Source of the DNA: Collinsella sp.
GTDB taxonomy: Bacteria; Actinomycetota; Coriobacteriia; Coriobacteriales; Coriobacteriaceae
Assembly (NCBI GenBank): GCA_019414055.1
Contig: DXMV01000006.1
Location: forward strand, 62,001 to 126,000
Length of the DNA stretch: 64,000 bases
Direction: 5' to 3'
The notes below the pieces were generated by a model. That model had not been told where the DNA came from and ran no database searches. It saw only the letters and a program-made list of their open reading frames with translations. The first letter of the stretch is position 1, and the number at the start of each line of letters is the position of its first letter. Both the position numbers and the translations under genes were made by a program. Shown one piece after another: positions 35,529 to 47,810 of the stretch.

Positions 35529-35563
35529 ACCACCACAAAGGTGCCTGTCCCCAATGTGGTGGT
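35529..35563. repeat. Small palindrome downstream of the DUF3343 gene
   Basis: ACCACCACA pairs with TGTGGTGGT around loop AAGGTGCCTGTCCCCAA. Its loop text (AAGG..CTGTCCC) recurs in the palindrome at 49715-49747. The remaining gap to gdhA holds no gene that I can see. Confidence 0.6.
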
Positions 35564-35777
35564 TTGGAACATGTGGACGAAACAGCTTCGAAACACGCAA
35601 TTTGCTCGTCAGGCGGTCAAAAAGCTATCTACCTGCATCGTAATCAAAATGAAACATCCGCTCGTCGCCTTATTCGTAACTTTGTAGCAACAGTGCGATA
35701 TTATCCATACTCGATAAAGTTCGCGGCGCATAGGGTGCCGCGACCGACACTTTTCGTTTCCCATCATTGGAGGAAGC

Positions 35778-37133
35778 ATGAGCTACACGCAGAAAGTTCT
35801 CGACGAGCTCAAGGCCCGCTATCCCGAGCAGCCTGAGTTCATCCAGGCCGCGACCGAGATCCTCGGCACCATCCAGCCGGCGCTCGACGCCCACCCCGAG
35901 TACGAGGAGGCCGCCCTGCTGGAGCGCCTCGTCGAGCCCGAGCGCATCGTCATGTTCCGTGTTCCCTGGGTCGACGACCAGGGCAAGGTCCAGGTCAACC
36001 GCGGTTACCGCGTCGAGTTCAACTCTGCCATTGGACCCTACAAGGGCGGCCTGCGCTTTAACCCCACGGTCACCCTGGGCATGCTCAAGTTCCTGGGCCT
36101 GGAGCAGATCCTCAAGAACAGCCTTACCACTCTTCCCATGGGTGGCGGCAAGGGCGGCTCCGACTTTGACCCCAAGGGCAAGTCCAACAACGAGATCATG
36201 CACTTCTGCCAGTCCTTCATGACCGAGCTCTATCGCCACATTGGCCCCAACACCGATGTTCCCGCCGGCGACCTGGGCGTTGGCGGCCGCGAGGTTGCCT
36301 ACATGTTCGGTCAGTACAAGCGCCTGACCAACGAGTGGACCGGCGTCCTTACTGGTAAGGGCCTCTCCTTTGGCGGCTCGCTCGCCCGTACCGAGGCCAC
36401 CGGCTACGGTTTGGTCTACTTTGTGGACGAGTACCTCAAGAGTCGCGGCGAGTCCTTCGAGGGTAAGAACGTTGTCGTTCACGGTTCCGGCAACGTCGCC
36501 ATCTACGCTGTCCAGAAGGTCTCCCAGCTCGGCGGCAAGGTGCTCGCCTGCTCCGACACCCACGGCTGGGTCGAGGATCCCGACGGCATCGACTACACCG
36601 TGCTCGAGCATGTCTATAACAAGAAGCGCTCCGGCCACGACAAGGGCGTTACGCTCGCTATGTACGTCGACGAGAAGCCCAATGCCACGTGGCACGAGGG
36701 CGACGGCCGCGGCGTGTGGCAGCTGCCCTGCGACATCGCGCTGCCCTGCGCTCGCGAGAACACGCTGCTGCTCGAGGACGCCCAGGCGCTCGTCGCCAAC
36801 GGCTGCAAGGTGGTCGGCGAGGGCGCGAACATGCCCACGACCATCGAGGCCACGACCTACTTCCAGGAGAACGGCGTCGCCTTTATGCCCGGTAAGGCTG
36901 CCAACGCCGGCGGCGTGCTCGTGTCCGGCCTGGAGATGAGCCAGAACGCCGAGCACCTGTCCTGGACCTTCGAGGAGGTCGACGGCAAGCTCGAGCAGCT
37001 CATGCGCGGTATGTTCCACAACGTGGACGACACCGCCAAGGAGTACGGCCAGGAGGGCAACTTTGTCATGGGCGCCAACATCGCCGGCTTCCTGAAGGTC
37101 GCCGACGCCATGCTCGCCCAGGGTGTCTGCTAA
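35778..37133 (+). CDS. gdhA: NADP-type glutamate dehydrogenase
   Basis: A 451-residue hexameric-type enzyme interconverting glutamate with 2-oxoglutarate and ammonium. Family sequence is visible throughout: PWVDDQGKVQVNRGYRVEFN, SAIGPYKGGLRFNPTV, LPMGGGKGGSDFDPKGKSN with the catalytic lysine region, VPAGDLGVGGREVAYMFG and the Rossmann GSGNVAIYAVQKV. Length matches bacterial GdhA. It is monocistronic with a good GGAGGAAGC site and a terminator behind it. Confidence 0.97.
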   Translation: MSYTQKVLDELKARYPEQPEFIQAATEILGTIQPALDAHPEYEEAALLERLVEPERIVMFRVPWVDDQGKVQVNRGYRVEFNSAIGPYKGGLRFNPTVTLGMLKFLGLEQILKNSLTTLPMGGGKGGSDFDPKGKSNNEIMHFCQSFMTELYRHIGPNTDVPAGDLGVGGREVAYMFGQYKRLTNEWTGVLTGKGLSFGGSLARTEATGYGLVYFVDEYLKSRGESFEGKNVVVHGSGNVAIYAVQKVSQLGGKVLACSDTHGWVEDPDGIDYTVLEHVYNKKRSGHDKGVTLAMYVDEKPNATWHEGDGRGVWQLPCDIALPCARENTLLLEDAQALVANGCKVVGEGANMPTTIEATTYFQENGVAFMPGKAANAGGVLVSGLEMSQNAEHLSWTFEEVDGKLEQLMRGMFHNVDDTAKEYGQEGNFVMGANIAGFLKVADAMLAQGVC

Positions 37134-37175
37134 ATCCAGCTTGACATAGCTCCGTACAGCGCCAGCTGATGCGCT

Positions 37176-37210
37176 AAGGCTCCCGGCAATTCCTGCCGGG
37201 AGCCTTTTTC
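37176..37210 (+). terminator. Terminator of gdhA
   Basis: AAGGCTCCCGGCA / TGCCGGGAGCCTT 13-bp stem with loop ATTCC and TTTTT. Confidence 0.95.
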
Positions 37211-37272
37211 TATGGTGGCGAGGGTCGTGCGCCCTCGTTTGGTACACTTAGGGGTACTGGACAAGTAAAGAG

Positions 37273-38187
37273 ATGGGGGAGAACGTGCTCAAGTTCGGTA
37301 CCTACGTCCGTGTTGGAAACGCGGCCGAAGCCTATGAGCTCTTACAGAAGAACCGCAACAATAAGATTGTGGGCGGCGGCATCTGGATGCGCCTGGGATC
37401 GCGTCGTGTGGCGACGGCGATTGACCTTTCGGCCTGCGGACTCGATCAGATCGAGGAGACCGAGACCGAGTTTCGCATCGGTGCCATGTGTACCCTGCGC
37501 CAGCTCGAGCGCCATGCCGAGCTCAACGCGCTCGTCAACAATGTCTTTGAGTTTGCCGTCCACGACATCGTGGGTGTGCAGCTGCGCAATACCGCCACGG
37601 TGGGCGGCAGCATCTACGGCCGCTTTGGTTTTTCGGATGTGCTCTCGGCCTTTTTGGCGCTCGATTCGTACGTTGAGCTGACGGGTGCCGGACGTGTGCC
37701 GCTCGCCGAGTTTGTGAACATGGGCTACGTGCGCGACGTGATCGAGCATGTTGTGGTCGTTAAGCATGATTACCGTGCAAGTTACGAGGCAGTACGCAAG
37801 GCCGCGACCGACTTTCCCTCCCTAAACGTCACCGCCGCCTGGTGGGATAACTGCTGGCATGTCACCGTGGGTGCTCGCCCGCTGCGTGCGACCCTGCTGC
37901 AGGGAGAGGCATGTGGCCTTACCGCCGAGCAGCCTTCCGAGGACGAGCTGCGTGCCCTAGCCGCGTCCGTGCGCGCGCTGAGCTACGGCACCAACATGTG
38001 GGGCTCGGCCGACTACCGCCGCCGCATCTCGGCACCGCTGGCGATTCAGGCCGTGCGCCGCGCTGCCGGCATCGAGCTTTCGGCCGCGCTTGCCCGCGAG
38101 CTCGAGGGCGTGCAGATTCCCAAGCACGCCACGGACGAGTATTCCTGCCGCCGCGTGCCCGGCGTCGATTCTAGCGAGGTGCGCTAA
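37273..38187 (+). CDS. FAD-binding subunit of a molybdenum hydroxylase (XdhB/CoxM-like)
   Basis: A 304-residue protein with the FAD-binding pattern VGGGIWMRLGS, IGAMCTLRQLERH and NTATVGGSIYGRFGFSDVLS. It passes electrons between the iron-sulfur part of the hydroxylase and NAD or ferredoxin. ATG 37273 and GTG 37285 are both possible starts; GGGGGAG fits the GTG better. A TACACT -10-like box lies about 25 bases upstream. The stop overlaps the start of the large subunit (TAATG). FAD proteins of this family are normally about 290 residues, so it is complete. Confidence 0.85.
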   Translation: MGENVLKFGTYVRVGNAAEAYELLQKNRNNKIVGGGIWMRLGSRRVATAIDLSACGLDQIEETETEFRIGAMCTLRQLERHAELNALVNNVFEFAVHDIVGVQLRNTATVGGSIYGRFGFSDVLSAFLALDSYVELTGAGRVPLAEFVNMGYVRDVIEHVVVVKHDYRASYEAVRKAATDFPSLNVTAAWWDNCWHVTVGARPLRATLLQGEACGLTAEQPSEDELRALAASVRALSYGTNMWGSADYRRRISAPLAIQAVRRAAGIELSAALARELEGVQIPKHATDEYSCRRVPGVDSSEVR

Positions 38188-41018
38188 TGGCTGCCAAACT
38201 CATCGATCTTTCCTTTACGCTCAACGGCCGCAAGGTCAAGGTTCAGATTGCCCCCGACACCATGCTCTTTGCGCTTTTGCGTGAGCAGGGTTGCGCGTCG
38301 GTGCGCTGTGCCTGCGAGACCACTAACTGCGGCCTGTGCACGGTGTGGCTCGACGGCGATCCGGTGCTGAGCTGCTCGGTTCCCGCTGCGCGCGTCGAGG
38401 GCCATACCATCACCACGCTTGAGGGCCTTAAGGCCGAATCCGAGGCACTGGCTCGCGCCATGGCTGCCGAAGGCGCCGAGCAGTGCGGCTTTTGCGCCCC
38501 CGGCCTCATCATGAACGTGCTGGCGCTTGCCCGCGCCGCCAAGGAGGACCCGAGCCTCGTTGCCACGCGCGAGGAGCTCTCGCGCCAGCTTGCCGGCAAC
38601 CTCTGCCGTTGCAGCGGCTACGAGAGCCAGCTGCGCGCCATCGTGCGCTTCCTTAACGAGTCTGGCGTACAGGTGGGCTTTGAGATGCCCGAGCTGCCGG
38701 TCAACGACACCAGCTGCGACGGCGTCACCTACAAGCAGATCACCCACAAGCAGCCCAAGAAGGACTCTAAGGCCCTGCTCGAGGGACGTCCCGTCTACAC
38801 GGGCGATATGGTGCCCGCCGGCGCGCTCATCGTTAAGCTCAAGCGCAGCCCGTATGCTCGCGCCAAAATCCGCTCCATCGACACGTCTCGCGCCCTGAAG
38901 GTGCCCGGCGTGGTGGGCGTTTACACCTACGAGGATGTGCCCAAGCGCCGCTTTACCATCGCCGGCCAGAGCTATCCGCAGCCGAGTCCCTACGACCGCC
39001 TGATTCTCGAGAACCTCGTGCGTTACCAAAACGAGGAGGTGGCGATCGTCGCTGCCGAGACCGAGGAGGCCGCCGACAAGGCGCTCAAGCTCATCAAGGT
39101 CGACTATGAGGTGCTCGAGCCCTTGCTCGACTTTACCCAGGCACTCGATAACGACATCGTGGTTCACCCCGAGGGCGACGTGACCTTTATGTTCCCGCAG
39201 GGCGGCGACGTTGCTCGCAACCTGGTGTGCAGCGGTACCAGCGATTATGGCGACCTTGACGAGGCGTTTGCCCAGAGCGACATCGTCTTCACCCGCACCT
39301 ACACTAGCCAGGCCACGCAGACTGCGCCCATGGAGACCTTCCGTGCCTTCGCGACGACCGACGCGTTCGGCCGCATCTCGGTGACCACCTCCACGCAGGT
39401 GCCCTTCCACGTGCGCCGCATGGTCGCGCAGTCGCTCGACATTCCGCAGTCGCAGGTGCAGGTCATTAAACCGCGCATCGGCGGCGGCTTTGGCTCCAAG
39501 CAGACGGGCTGCTGCGAGATCTTCGTTGCGTTCGTGACCCAGCAGACTGGCCGTCCGAGCTACTGCTGCTACACCCGCGAGGAGACTATCACCGCGGGTA
39601 ACTCGCGCCACCAGATGCAGATGACCGTTAAGCTGGGCGCCATGAACGACGGCACCATCACGGCCATCGACTTGCACACGCTGTCCAACGCGGGCGCGTA
39701 CGGCGAGCACGCCACCACGACGATCGGCCTTTCGGGCCATAAGAGCCTGCCCATCTACAACCATGTGAAGGCGAGCCGCTTTAGGTGGGACGCCGTCTAC
39801 ACCAACACCAACCGCGGCGGCGCGTATCGCGGCTACGGTGCCACCCAGGGCCAGTTTGCCGTGGAGAGTGCCGTCAACGAGCTCGCCGACATGCTGCACA
39901 TGGACCCCGCCGACCTGCGCCTTAAGAACATCGTGCGCGAGGGCGAGGTCATGCCGCAGTACTACAACGAAAAGCTCAACGCCTGCGCGCTCGACCGCTG
40001 CCTGCTGCGCGCGATGGACATGATCGGTTGGCGCGACAAGCCGCTGGCCGTGGACCTGGGCGACCGCGTGCGCGCCTTGGGCTGCGCGCTCACCATGCAG
40101 GGATCGGGCATTTCCAACGTGGATATCGCCGGCATCGACATGCGCCTGGAAGAGGATGGTTTCATTTCCATCGGCACCGGCGCCACCGATAACGGCATGG
40201 GCGTTGACACGATCCTGGCGCAGATTGGCGCCGAGGAGTTGGGCGTGGAAAGCTCGCTGATCGTGGTGCGCGGCGTGGACACCGATGTGTCGCCGTTCGA
40301 CGCCGGCTCGTACGCGAGCTCGGGCACGTATGTGACGGGTCTGGCAGCCAAGAACGCCGCGGCCGAGCTGCGGGAGAAGATCTGCGCCAAGGCCGCCCAG
40401 ATGTGGGACGTTGACGCCGCCGACGTGGTCTTCGACGGCCAGTACGTGCGCCTGTCCGACGAGCGTGCTGCGCGCGAGCGCGGCCGCTACCTCACGCTGC
40501 GCGACTTTGCCAACCTGTGTGTCAAGAACATCGAGGGCGGCGACGCGCTGACCTCGCATGCCTCTGCCTGCCTGCCCGTTTCACCTCCGCCGTTTATGGC
40601 CGGCATTGCCGAGGTCGAGGTCGACAAGGCCACCGGCAAGGTGACTGTTGTGGACTACGCGGCTGCCGTCGACTGCGGCACCGTGATCAACGAGGCACTC
40701 GCGCGCGTCCAGGCCGAGGGCGGCATTGCCCAGGGCATTGGCCACGCGCTCTACGAGATTGTTGAGCATGATGACCGCGGCCGCCTGCGTACCGGCAACT
40801 TTATGAGCTACAAGCTGCCCACGCGCCTGGATATCGGCAGCATTCGCGTGGCATTTGAGCCGAGCTACGAGCCGACGGGCCCGTTTGGCGCCAAATCGAT
40901 CGGCGAGGTCGTCATCAACACGCCGCTCGCCGCCGTGGCCTCGGCCGTCGCACACGCCACGGGCCACCAGGTCCGCTCGCTGCCCATCACGCCCGAGAAG
41001 GCTCTGCTGGGGGAGTAG
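38187..41018 (+). CDS. Molybdenum hydroxylase: [2Fe-2S] domain fused to Moco-binding subunit (xanthine dehydrogenase-like)
   Basis: A 943-residue protein. Residues 1-165 hold two [2Fe-2S] sites (CETTNCGLC; CGFCAPG with CRCSGY). From about residue 200 the molybdopterin subunit runs: GDMVPAGALIVKLKRSPYA, IGGGFGSKQ, GGAYRGYGATQGQFAVES, GTGATDNGMGVDTILAQ and GAKSIGEVVINTPLAAVASA with the catalytic glutamate in SIGE. The two parts are separate genes in many xanthine dehydrogenases. No yqeB, yqeC or Sec codon is present, so selenium dependence is not shown. Substrate is unknown; purines and other N-heterocycles are the usual candidates. Confidence 0.87.
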   Translation: MAAKLIDLSFTLNGRKVKVQIAPDTMLFALLREQGCASVRCACETTNCGLCTVWLDGDPVLSCSVPAARVEGHTITTLEGLKAESEALARAMAAEGAEQCGFCAPGLIMNVLALARAAKEDPSLVATREELSRQLAGNLCRCSGYESQLRAIVRFLNESGVQVGFEMPELPVNDTSCDGVTYKQITHKQPKKDSKALLEGRPVYTGDMVPAGALIVKLKRSPYARAKIRSIDTSRALKVPGVVGVYTYEDVPKRRFTIAGQSYPQPSPYDRLILENLVRYQNEEVAIVAAETEEAADKALKLIKVDYEVLEPLLDFTQALDNDIVVHPEGDVTFMFPQGGDVARNLVCSGTSDYGDLDEAFAQSDIVFTRTYTSQATQTAPMETFRAFATTDAFGRISVTTSTQVPFHVRRMVAQSLDIPQSQVQVIKPRIGGGFGSKQTGCCEIFVAFVTQQTGRPSYCCYTREETITAGNSRHQMQMTVKLGAMNDGTITAIDLHTLSNAGAYGEHATTTIGLSGHKSLPIYNHVKASRFRWDAVYTNTNRGGAYRGYGATQGQFAVESAVNELADMLHMDPADLRLKNIVREGEVMPQYYNEKLNACALDRCLLRAMDMIGWRDKPLAVDLGDRVRALGCALTMQGSGISNVDIAGIDMRLEEDGFISIGTGATDNGMGVDTILAQIGAEELGVESSLIVVRGVDTDVSPFDAGSYASSGTYVTGLAAKNAAAELREKICAKAAQMWDVDAADVVFDGQYVRLSDERAARERGRYLTLRDFANLCVKNIEGGDALTSHASACLPVSPPPFMAGIAEVEVDKATGKVTVVDYAAAVDCGTVINEALARVQAEGGIAQGIGHALYEIVEHDDRGRLRTGNFMSYKLPTRLDIGSIRVAFEPSYEPTGPFGAKSIGEVVINTPLAAVASAVAHATGHQVRSLPITPEKALLGE

Positions 41019-41042
41019 CGGGTCAGCGAACAAGTCGTAATT

Positions 41043-41073
41043 GGCGGGGCGGGGCAACTCGTCCCGCCTTTTG
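41043..41073 (+). terminator. Terminator of the molybdenum hydroxylase operon
   Basis: GGCGGG...CCCGCC stem with imperfect inner pairs, followed by TTTT. Confidence 0.75.
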
Positions 41074-41158
41074 CACTCGTGGTGAGGTCGTGAGCCTGTA
41101 AAAGGTGTGCGTGCGCTTGCCGTTCGTATCTGCTATCATTCCTAGTCTGTGCGCTCAT

Positions 41159-41242
41159 GCGGGCGTGGCGGAATTGGTAGACGCGCCAGATTTAGGTTCT
41201 GGTGGGATTCCCGTGAAGGTTCGAGTCCTTTCGCCCGCACCA
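41159..41242 (+). tRNA. tRNA-Leu (anticodon TAG)
   Basis: An 84-base class II tRNA. Acceptor GCGGGCG pairs with CGCCCGC, anticodon stem CCAGA/TCTGG with loop TTTAGGT, a long variable arm (GGGATTCCC), T-loop TTCGAGT and encoded ACCA. Confidence 0.97.
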
Positions 41243-41330
41243 ACGCATCTGCGTCGGCTTCGGCCGTCGCGACTCTTTGTTGCATAAAGGTACCAGCACC
41301 TCAGATAAGCTGGGCAGTATGAGGAGGAAC

Positions 41331-42632
41331 GTGTTGAACATCACCGCTTCTGACGTCAAGGACGCCAAGCTCACCGCTACGGTCACCATCCCGGCCGCCG
41401 ACGTCGACGCCGCGATCAAGAAGGCCTACAAGGACACCGCCAAGAAGTACCGTTTCCCGGGCTTCCGCGCCGGCAAGGCTCCCCGTCCGGTCATCGATTC
41501 CGCCCTGGGCGCTGAGGCTACCCTCGCCCAGGCTACCAACGACCTGATCGCCGCCAACGAGCCCGCTGTCCTCAACGAGCTGGACATCGTCCCCACCAAG
41601 AACGGTGACTACAAGGAGCTCGACCTCGCCAAGGATCATGAGGACTACACCTACACCGTCGAGTTCTCCCTGCGTCCTGCTGCCGAGCTCTCCTCCTTCG
41701 ACGCCGTCGAGATCGAGATGCCTCCCGCGGAGGTCACCGAGTCCGAGATCAACAACCAGGTCGAGATGCTCCTCAACTACCGTGCCACCTTCGAGGACGT
41801 TGAGGGTCGTGCCGTCGAGGCTGACGACTACGTGACCGTCGACCTCAAGGCCGTCGAGAACGCCGACAACTTCGCTGCCGAGGGCCGCATGCTCATCGCC
41901 GGCAGCGACAGCAACCCCGCCGAGTTCAACGAGGCCCTGATGGGCGCTAACGTCGACGACGTCAAGACCGTCACCTGGACCGACGAGGTCGAGGAGGGCG
42001 AGGAGGCCGAGACCCACACCGTCGAGGTCACCGTCAAGGGCATCAAGGTCCGCAACACCCCCGAGCTCACCGACGAGCTCGTCAAGTCCGACTTTGGCTT
42101 CGACAGCATCGACGCCATGCGCGACGCCATCAAGATCGAGATCGAGCAGGACAAGGCTTCCCGCCTCCCGGCCGAGAAGGAGAACCGTTGCGTCTCCGCT
42201 CTCGCCGAGCGCCTGCAGCTCGACGAGATGGACGCCGACTACGAGCAGTCCGTCTTTGAGGAGCTTGGCCAGAACTTCCTGTCCAACCTCGCTGCCCGCG
42301 GCATGACCCTGGACACCTGGCTGCCCGCTTCTGGCCTGACCATGGAGCAGTTCATCGGCGACCTGCACAAGCAGGCCAACGACGTTGCCCGTGAGTCCCT
42401 GGCGCTCGACGCCCTCGCCCGCGAGCTCAAGATCGAGGTCACCGAGGACGACATCAACGCCGAGTTCGAGAAGGCCGGCGTCAAGGACGTCGAGGCTTCC
42501 AAGGCCGAGTTCATCGCCGATGGCCGCATGCCTGCCGTCCGCGAGTCCATCCGTCGCTCCAAGGCCGTCGACCACCTGGTCGAGAACGCCAAGGTGACCG
42601 AGGTCGACGAGACCGCCAAGGACGCCGAGTAA
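41331..42632 (+). CDS. tig: Trigger factor (ribosome-associated chaperone and prolyl isomerase)
   Basis: A protein of about 433 residues. GAGGAGG at 41321-41327 selects GTG 41331 or TTG 41334 rather than the earlier ATG. The ribosome-binding signature KKYRFPGFRAGKAPRPVI lies near residue 40, the FKBP-type domain follows around residues 150-240 (GRAVEADDYVTVDLKA), and the C-terminal helical cradle is Glu/Asp/Ala-rich. It acts on nascent chains and precedes clpP-clpX, a classic gene order. Confidence 0.95.
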   Translation: MLNITASDVKDAKLTATVTIPAADVDAAIKKAYKDTAKKYRFPGFRAGKAPRPVIDSALGAEATLAQATNDLIAANEPAVLNELDIVPTKNGDYKELDLAKDHEDYTYTVEFSLRPAAELSSFDAVEIEMPPAEVTESEINNQVEMLLNYRATFEDVEGRAVEADDYVTVDLKAVENADNFAAEGRMLIAGSDSNPAEFNEALMGANVDDVKTVTWTDEVEEGEEAETHTVEVTVKGIKVRNTPELTDELVKSDFGFDSIDAMRDAIKIEIEQDKASRLPAEKENRCVSALAERLQLDEMDADYEQSVFEELGQNFLSNLAARGMTLDTWLPASGLTMEQFIGDLHKQANDVARESLALDALARELKIEVTEDDINAEFEKAGVKDVEASKAEFIADGRMPAVRESIRRSKAVDHLVENAKVTEVDETAKDAE

Positions 42633-42708
42633 TTCTCGCCACCTTGCCCACGAGCGCTTGCGTGCGCCCGTGATGGGGTAAAGTTATACACCGGTTATCC
42701 GGTTGCTT

Positions 42709-42749
42709 CGTACGGTGCCAGCCAATGCATAGCATGCGGGCACCGTACG
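42709..42749 (+). terminator. Terminator-like hairpin between tig and clpP
   Basis: CGTACGGTGCC / GGCACCGTACG 11-bp stem with an internal GCAT..ATGC pairing, then TTTG. Confidence 0.65.
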
Positions 42750-42794
42750 TTTGTCTAGAACCACTATTGGTCCGTAAGAGAAATGGAGATGCGT

Positions 42795-43415
42795 ATGATC
42801 GCTAAGTTCGATTCCGCCCTCGTGCCATACGTTATCGAGCAGACGCCGCGCGGCGAGCGCAGCTACGATATCTATTCGCGCCTGCTCAACGACCGCATCA
42901 TCTTCTTGGGCGAGGAGATCAACTCCGTCAGCGCCAACCTGGTCGTTGCCCAGCTGCTGCATCTTGAGAGCCAGGATGCCGAGAAGGATATCTCGCTCTA
43001 CATCAATTCGCCCGGTGGCGAGGTCTACTCCGGCCTGGCGATTCTTGACACCATGAACTTTATCAAGCCGCAGGTTTCCACCATTTGCGTCGGTATGGCC
43101 GCGTCTATGGCCGCCGTGCTGCTTTCGGCCGGCGCCAAGGGCAAGCGCTTCTGCCTGCCGCACTCCAAGGTCATGATTCACCAGCCCAGCGGCGGTGCCC
43201 AGGGCCAGCAGACCGAGATCGAGATTGTGGCCGAGGAGATCAAGAAGACCCGCCGCGAGCTCAACCAGATCCTGTCCGACGCCTCGGGCCAGCCCATCGA
43301 GAAGGTTCAGGCCGATACCGAGCGCGACAACTACCTGACCGCTGCCGAGGCCCTCGACTACGGCCTGATCGACCGTATCGTCACCTCGCGCGACCTCGCC
43401 GCGAAGGACGCCTAG
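42795..43415 (+). CDS. clpP: ATP-dependent Clp protease proteolytic subunit
   Basis: A 206-residue serine peptidase. The active-site serine is in VGMAASMAAVLLSAG and the histidine in LPHSKVMIHQPSGGAQGQ; the aspartate lies in the QADTERDNYLTAAEA region. ATG 42795 is chosen because GGAG ends 5 bases before it; ATGs at 42783 and 42789 also exist. It forms a barrel with ClpX, whose gene begins one base after the stop. Confidence 0.96.
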   Translation: MIAKFDSALVPYVIEQTPRGERSYDIYSRLLNDRIIFLGEEINSVSANLVVAQLLHLESQDAEKDISLYINSPGGEVYSGLAILDTMNFIKPQVSTICVGMAASMAAVLLSAGAKGKRFCLPHSKVMIHQPSGGAQGQQTEIEIVAEEIKKTRRELNQILSDASGQPIEKVQADTERDNYLTAAEALDYGLIDRIVTSRDLAAKDA

Positions 43416-43416
43416 G

Positions 43417-44826
43417 ATGGCCGGTAACATGCAGGACAACTTTGACGAGAACGGCAACCCCATCCGCTGCTCTTTCTGCGGAAAAGAGCAGGGGCAGGTT
43501 CGCCGCCTTGTAAAGGGTCCTACCAACATCTTTATCTGCGACGAGTGCGTCGCCGCCTGCTCCGAGATCTTGGAGGAGTCGCTGGCATCGGACTTTATGG
43601 ACGCCGCCCGCAACGGCAAGCTGCCGGGCTTCCTCAACGATCACGGCCAGGCTGCATCTCAGCCCGCCATGGATCCCGAGGCCGAGGGCTTTGAGCTCGA
43701 GGACGACGCCCGACAGGTCATTACGCACGTGCCGACGCCGCACGAGATCTATGCCGAGCTTTCGGCCTATGTCATGGGCCAGGAAGACGCCAAGCGCGCC
43801 ATGTCTGTGGCCGTGTACAACCATTACCGCCGCGTGATCGAGGGTGGCGCCGCGCTTTCGGCCTTTGATGACGGCCTGGACTCGCAGCTCGACGACGATA
43901 TGGACGAGGTGGAGCTCGCCAAGTCCAATATTTTGCTGCTCGGTCCCACCGGTACCGGTAAGACCCTGCTCGCCCAGACGCTCGCGCGCATCCTCGAGGT
44001 GCCGTTTGCCATCGCCGACGCCACCGCACTCACCGAGGCCGGTTACGTGGGCGAGGACGTGGAGAACATCCTGCTCAAGCTCATCAACGCCGCCGATGGC
44101 GATATCGAGCGCGCGCAGGTCGGCATCATCTACGTGGACGAGATCGACAAGATCGCCCGCAAGGCCGAGAACCTCTCCATCACCCGCGATGTCTCGGGGG
44201 AGGGCGTTCAGCAGGCGCTGCTTAAGATTCTTGAGGGCACGGTGGCAAGCGTTCCGCCCACCGGCGGCCGCAAGCATCCCCAGCAGGAGCTGCTGCAGAT
44301 CGACACGACGAATATCCTGTTTATCTGCGGCGGTGCCTTTGTGGGCCTGGACAAGATCATCGCCGATCGCGTGGGCAACAAGGGCGTGGGCTTTAACTCC
44401 GAGATCGCCGGTCCCACCTCGGTCGACGAGAACGACCTGTTGCGTCAGGTGCTCCCGCAGGACCTCAACGCCTTTGGCATGATCCCCGAGTTCGTGGGGC
44501 GTACGCCCGTCGTCACCCAGACGCAGGCGCTCGACGAGGACGACCTGGTGTCGATCCTGACCGAGCCCAAGAACGCCGTGGTGCGTCAGTACCGCAAGAT
44601 GTTCCAGCTCGAGGACGTTGAGCTTGAGTTTGAGGACGCGGCCCTGCACGAGATTGCCCGCATGGCGCTCGCCCGCAAGACCGGTGCCCGCGGCCTGCGC
44701 GCCATCTGCGAGGACGTGCTGCAGCAGACGATGTTCGACCTCCCCAGCGAGGAGGGCGTTGCCAAGGTCGTCGTAACCGAAGCGGCTGTAAAGGGCACCG
44801 AACAGCCCCAACGCATCTACGGCTAA
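43417..44826 (+). CDS. clpX: Clp protease ATP-binding subunit ClpX
   Basis: A 469-residue AAA+ unfoldase. The N-terminal zinc finger is CSFCGKEQGQ followed by CDECVAAC. Walker A is LLGPTGTGKTLLAQTLA, Walker B IIYVDEIDK, and the pore loop GYVGEDVENIL is intact. An acidic insert (about residues 60-90) separates the zinc finger from the AAA+ core. It unfolds tagged substrates for ClpP. Confidence 0.97.
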   Translation: MAGNMQDNFDENGNPIRCSFCGKEQGQVRRLVKGPTNIFICDECVAACSEILEESLASDFMDAARNGKLPGFLNDHGQAASQPAMDPEAEGFELEDDARQVITHVPTPHEIYAELSAYVMGQEDAKRAMSVAVYNHYRRVIEGGAALSAFDDGLDSQLDDDMDEVELAKSNILLLGPTGTGKTLLAQTLARILEVPFAIADATALTEAGYVGEDVENILLKLINAADGDIERAQVGIIYVDEIDKIARKAENLSITRDVSGEGVQQALLKILEGTVASVPPTGGRKHPQQELLQIDTTNILFICGGAFVGLDKIIADRVGNKGVGFNSEIAGPTSVDENDLLRQVLPQDLNAFGMIPEFVGRTPVVTQTQALDEDDLVSILTEPKNAVVRQYRKMFQLEDVELEFEDAALHEIARMALARKTGARGLRAICEDVLQQTMFDLPSEEGVAKVVVTEAAVKGTEQPQRIYG

Positions 44827-44848
44827 ACCTGCCTAAAATGTGTTTGCA

Positions 44849-44884
44849 AATAGCCTCCGACCATCCGCGGTCGGAGGCTATTTT
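44849..44884 (+). terminator. Terminator of clpPX
   Basis: ATAGCCTCCGACC / GGTCGGAGGCTAT stem with loop ATCCGC and TTTT tail, 22 bases after clpX. Confidence 0.93.
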
Positions 44885-44978
44885 ATATATACGCAATAAC
44901 CCCAACTACCTGTGTTATTCTGTGTGTTTGTTTAAAGTCTCAGCAAAGTCATATCAGACTGAAGTAATCGATACCTAA

Positions 44979-45093
44979 GGGGAGGAATGTAGGCCCGATT
45001 TTCGTAGATTCCGCACGAGCCGAAGAACACTTAATGTGTTCTTCGTGCGAGCCAGGACTTGACCGAGCGAAAATCGGGCCTACATTCCTCCCC
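44979..45093 (+). repeat. Large nested palindrome in the valS leader
   Basis: A perfect 26-bp inverted repeat (44979-45004 and 45068-45093) encloses a second hairpin, GAAGAACAC-TTAAT-GTGTTCTTC. It ends 20 bases before the valS start, just upstream of the AAGGGAGA ribosome site. No T-box sequences are recognised in the 287-base gap. As RNA it would be an extremely stable stem. Confidence 0.9.
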
Positions 45094-45113
45094 GATGGGC
45101 AAGGGAGAGATAT

Positions 45114-47810
<2,697 letters not shown>

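Noticed and set aside
38187..41018. Selenium-dependent molybdenum hydroxylase
   Set aside because: The usual companions (YqeB, YqeC, MocA-type genes) are not adjacent and labile selenium cannot be seen in sequence.
44885..45113. T-box riboswitch upstream of valS
   Set aside because: No T-box signature is visible; the gap is dominated by a palindrome.
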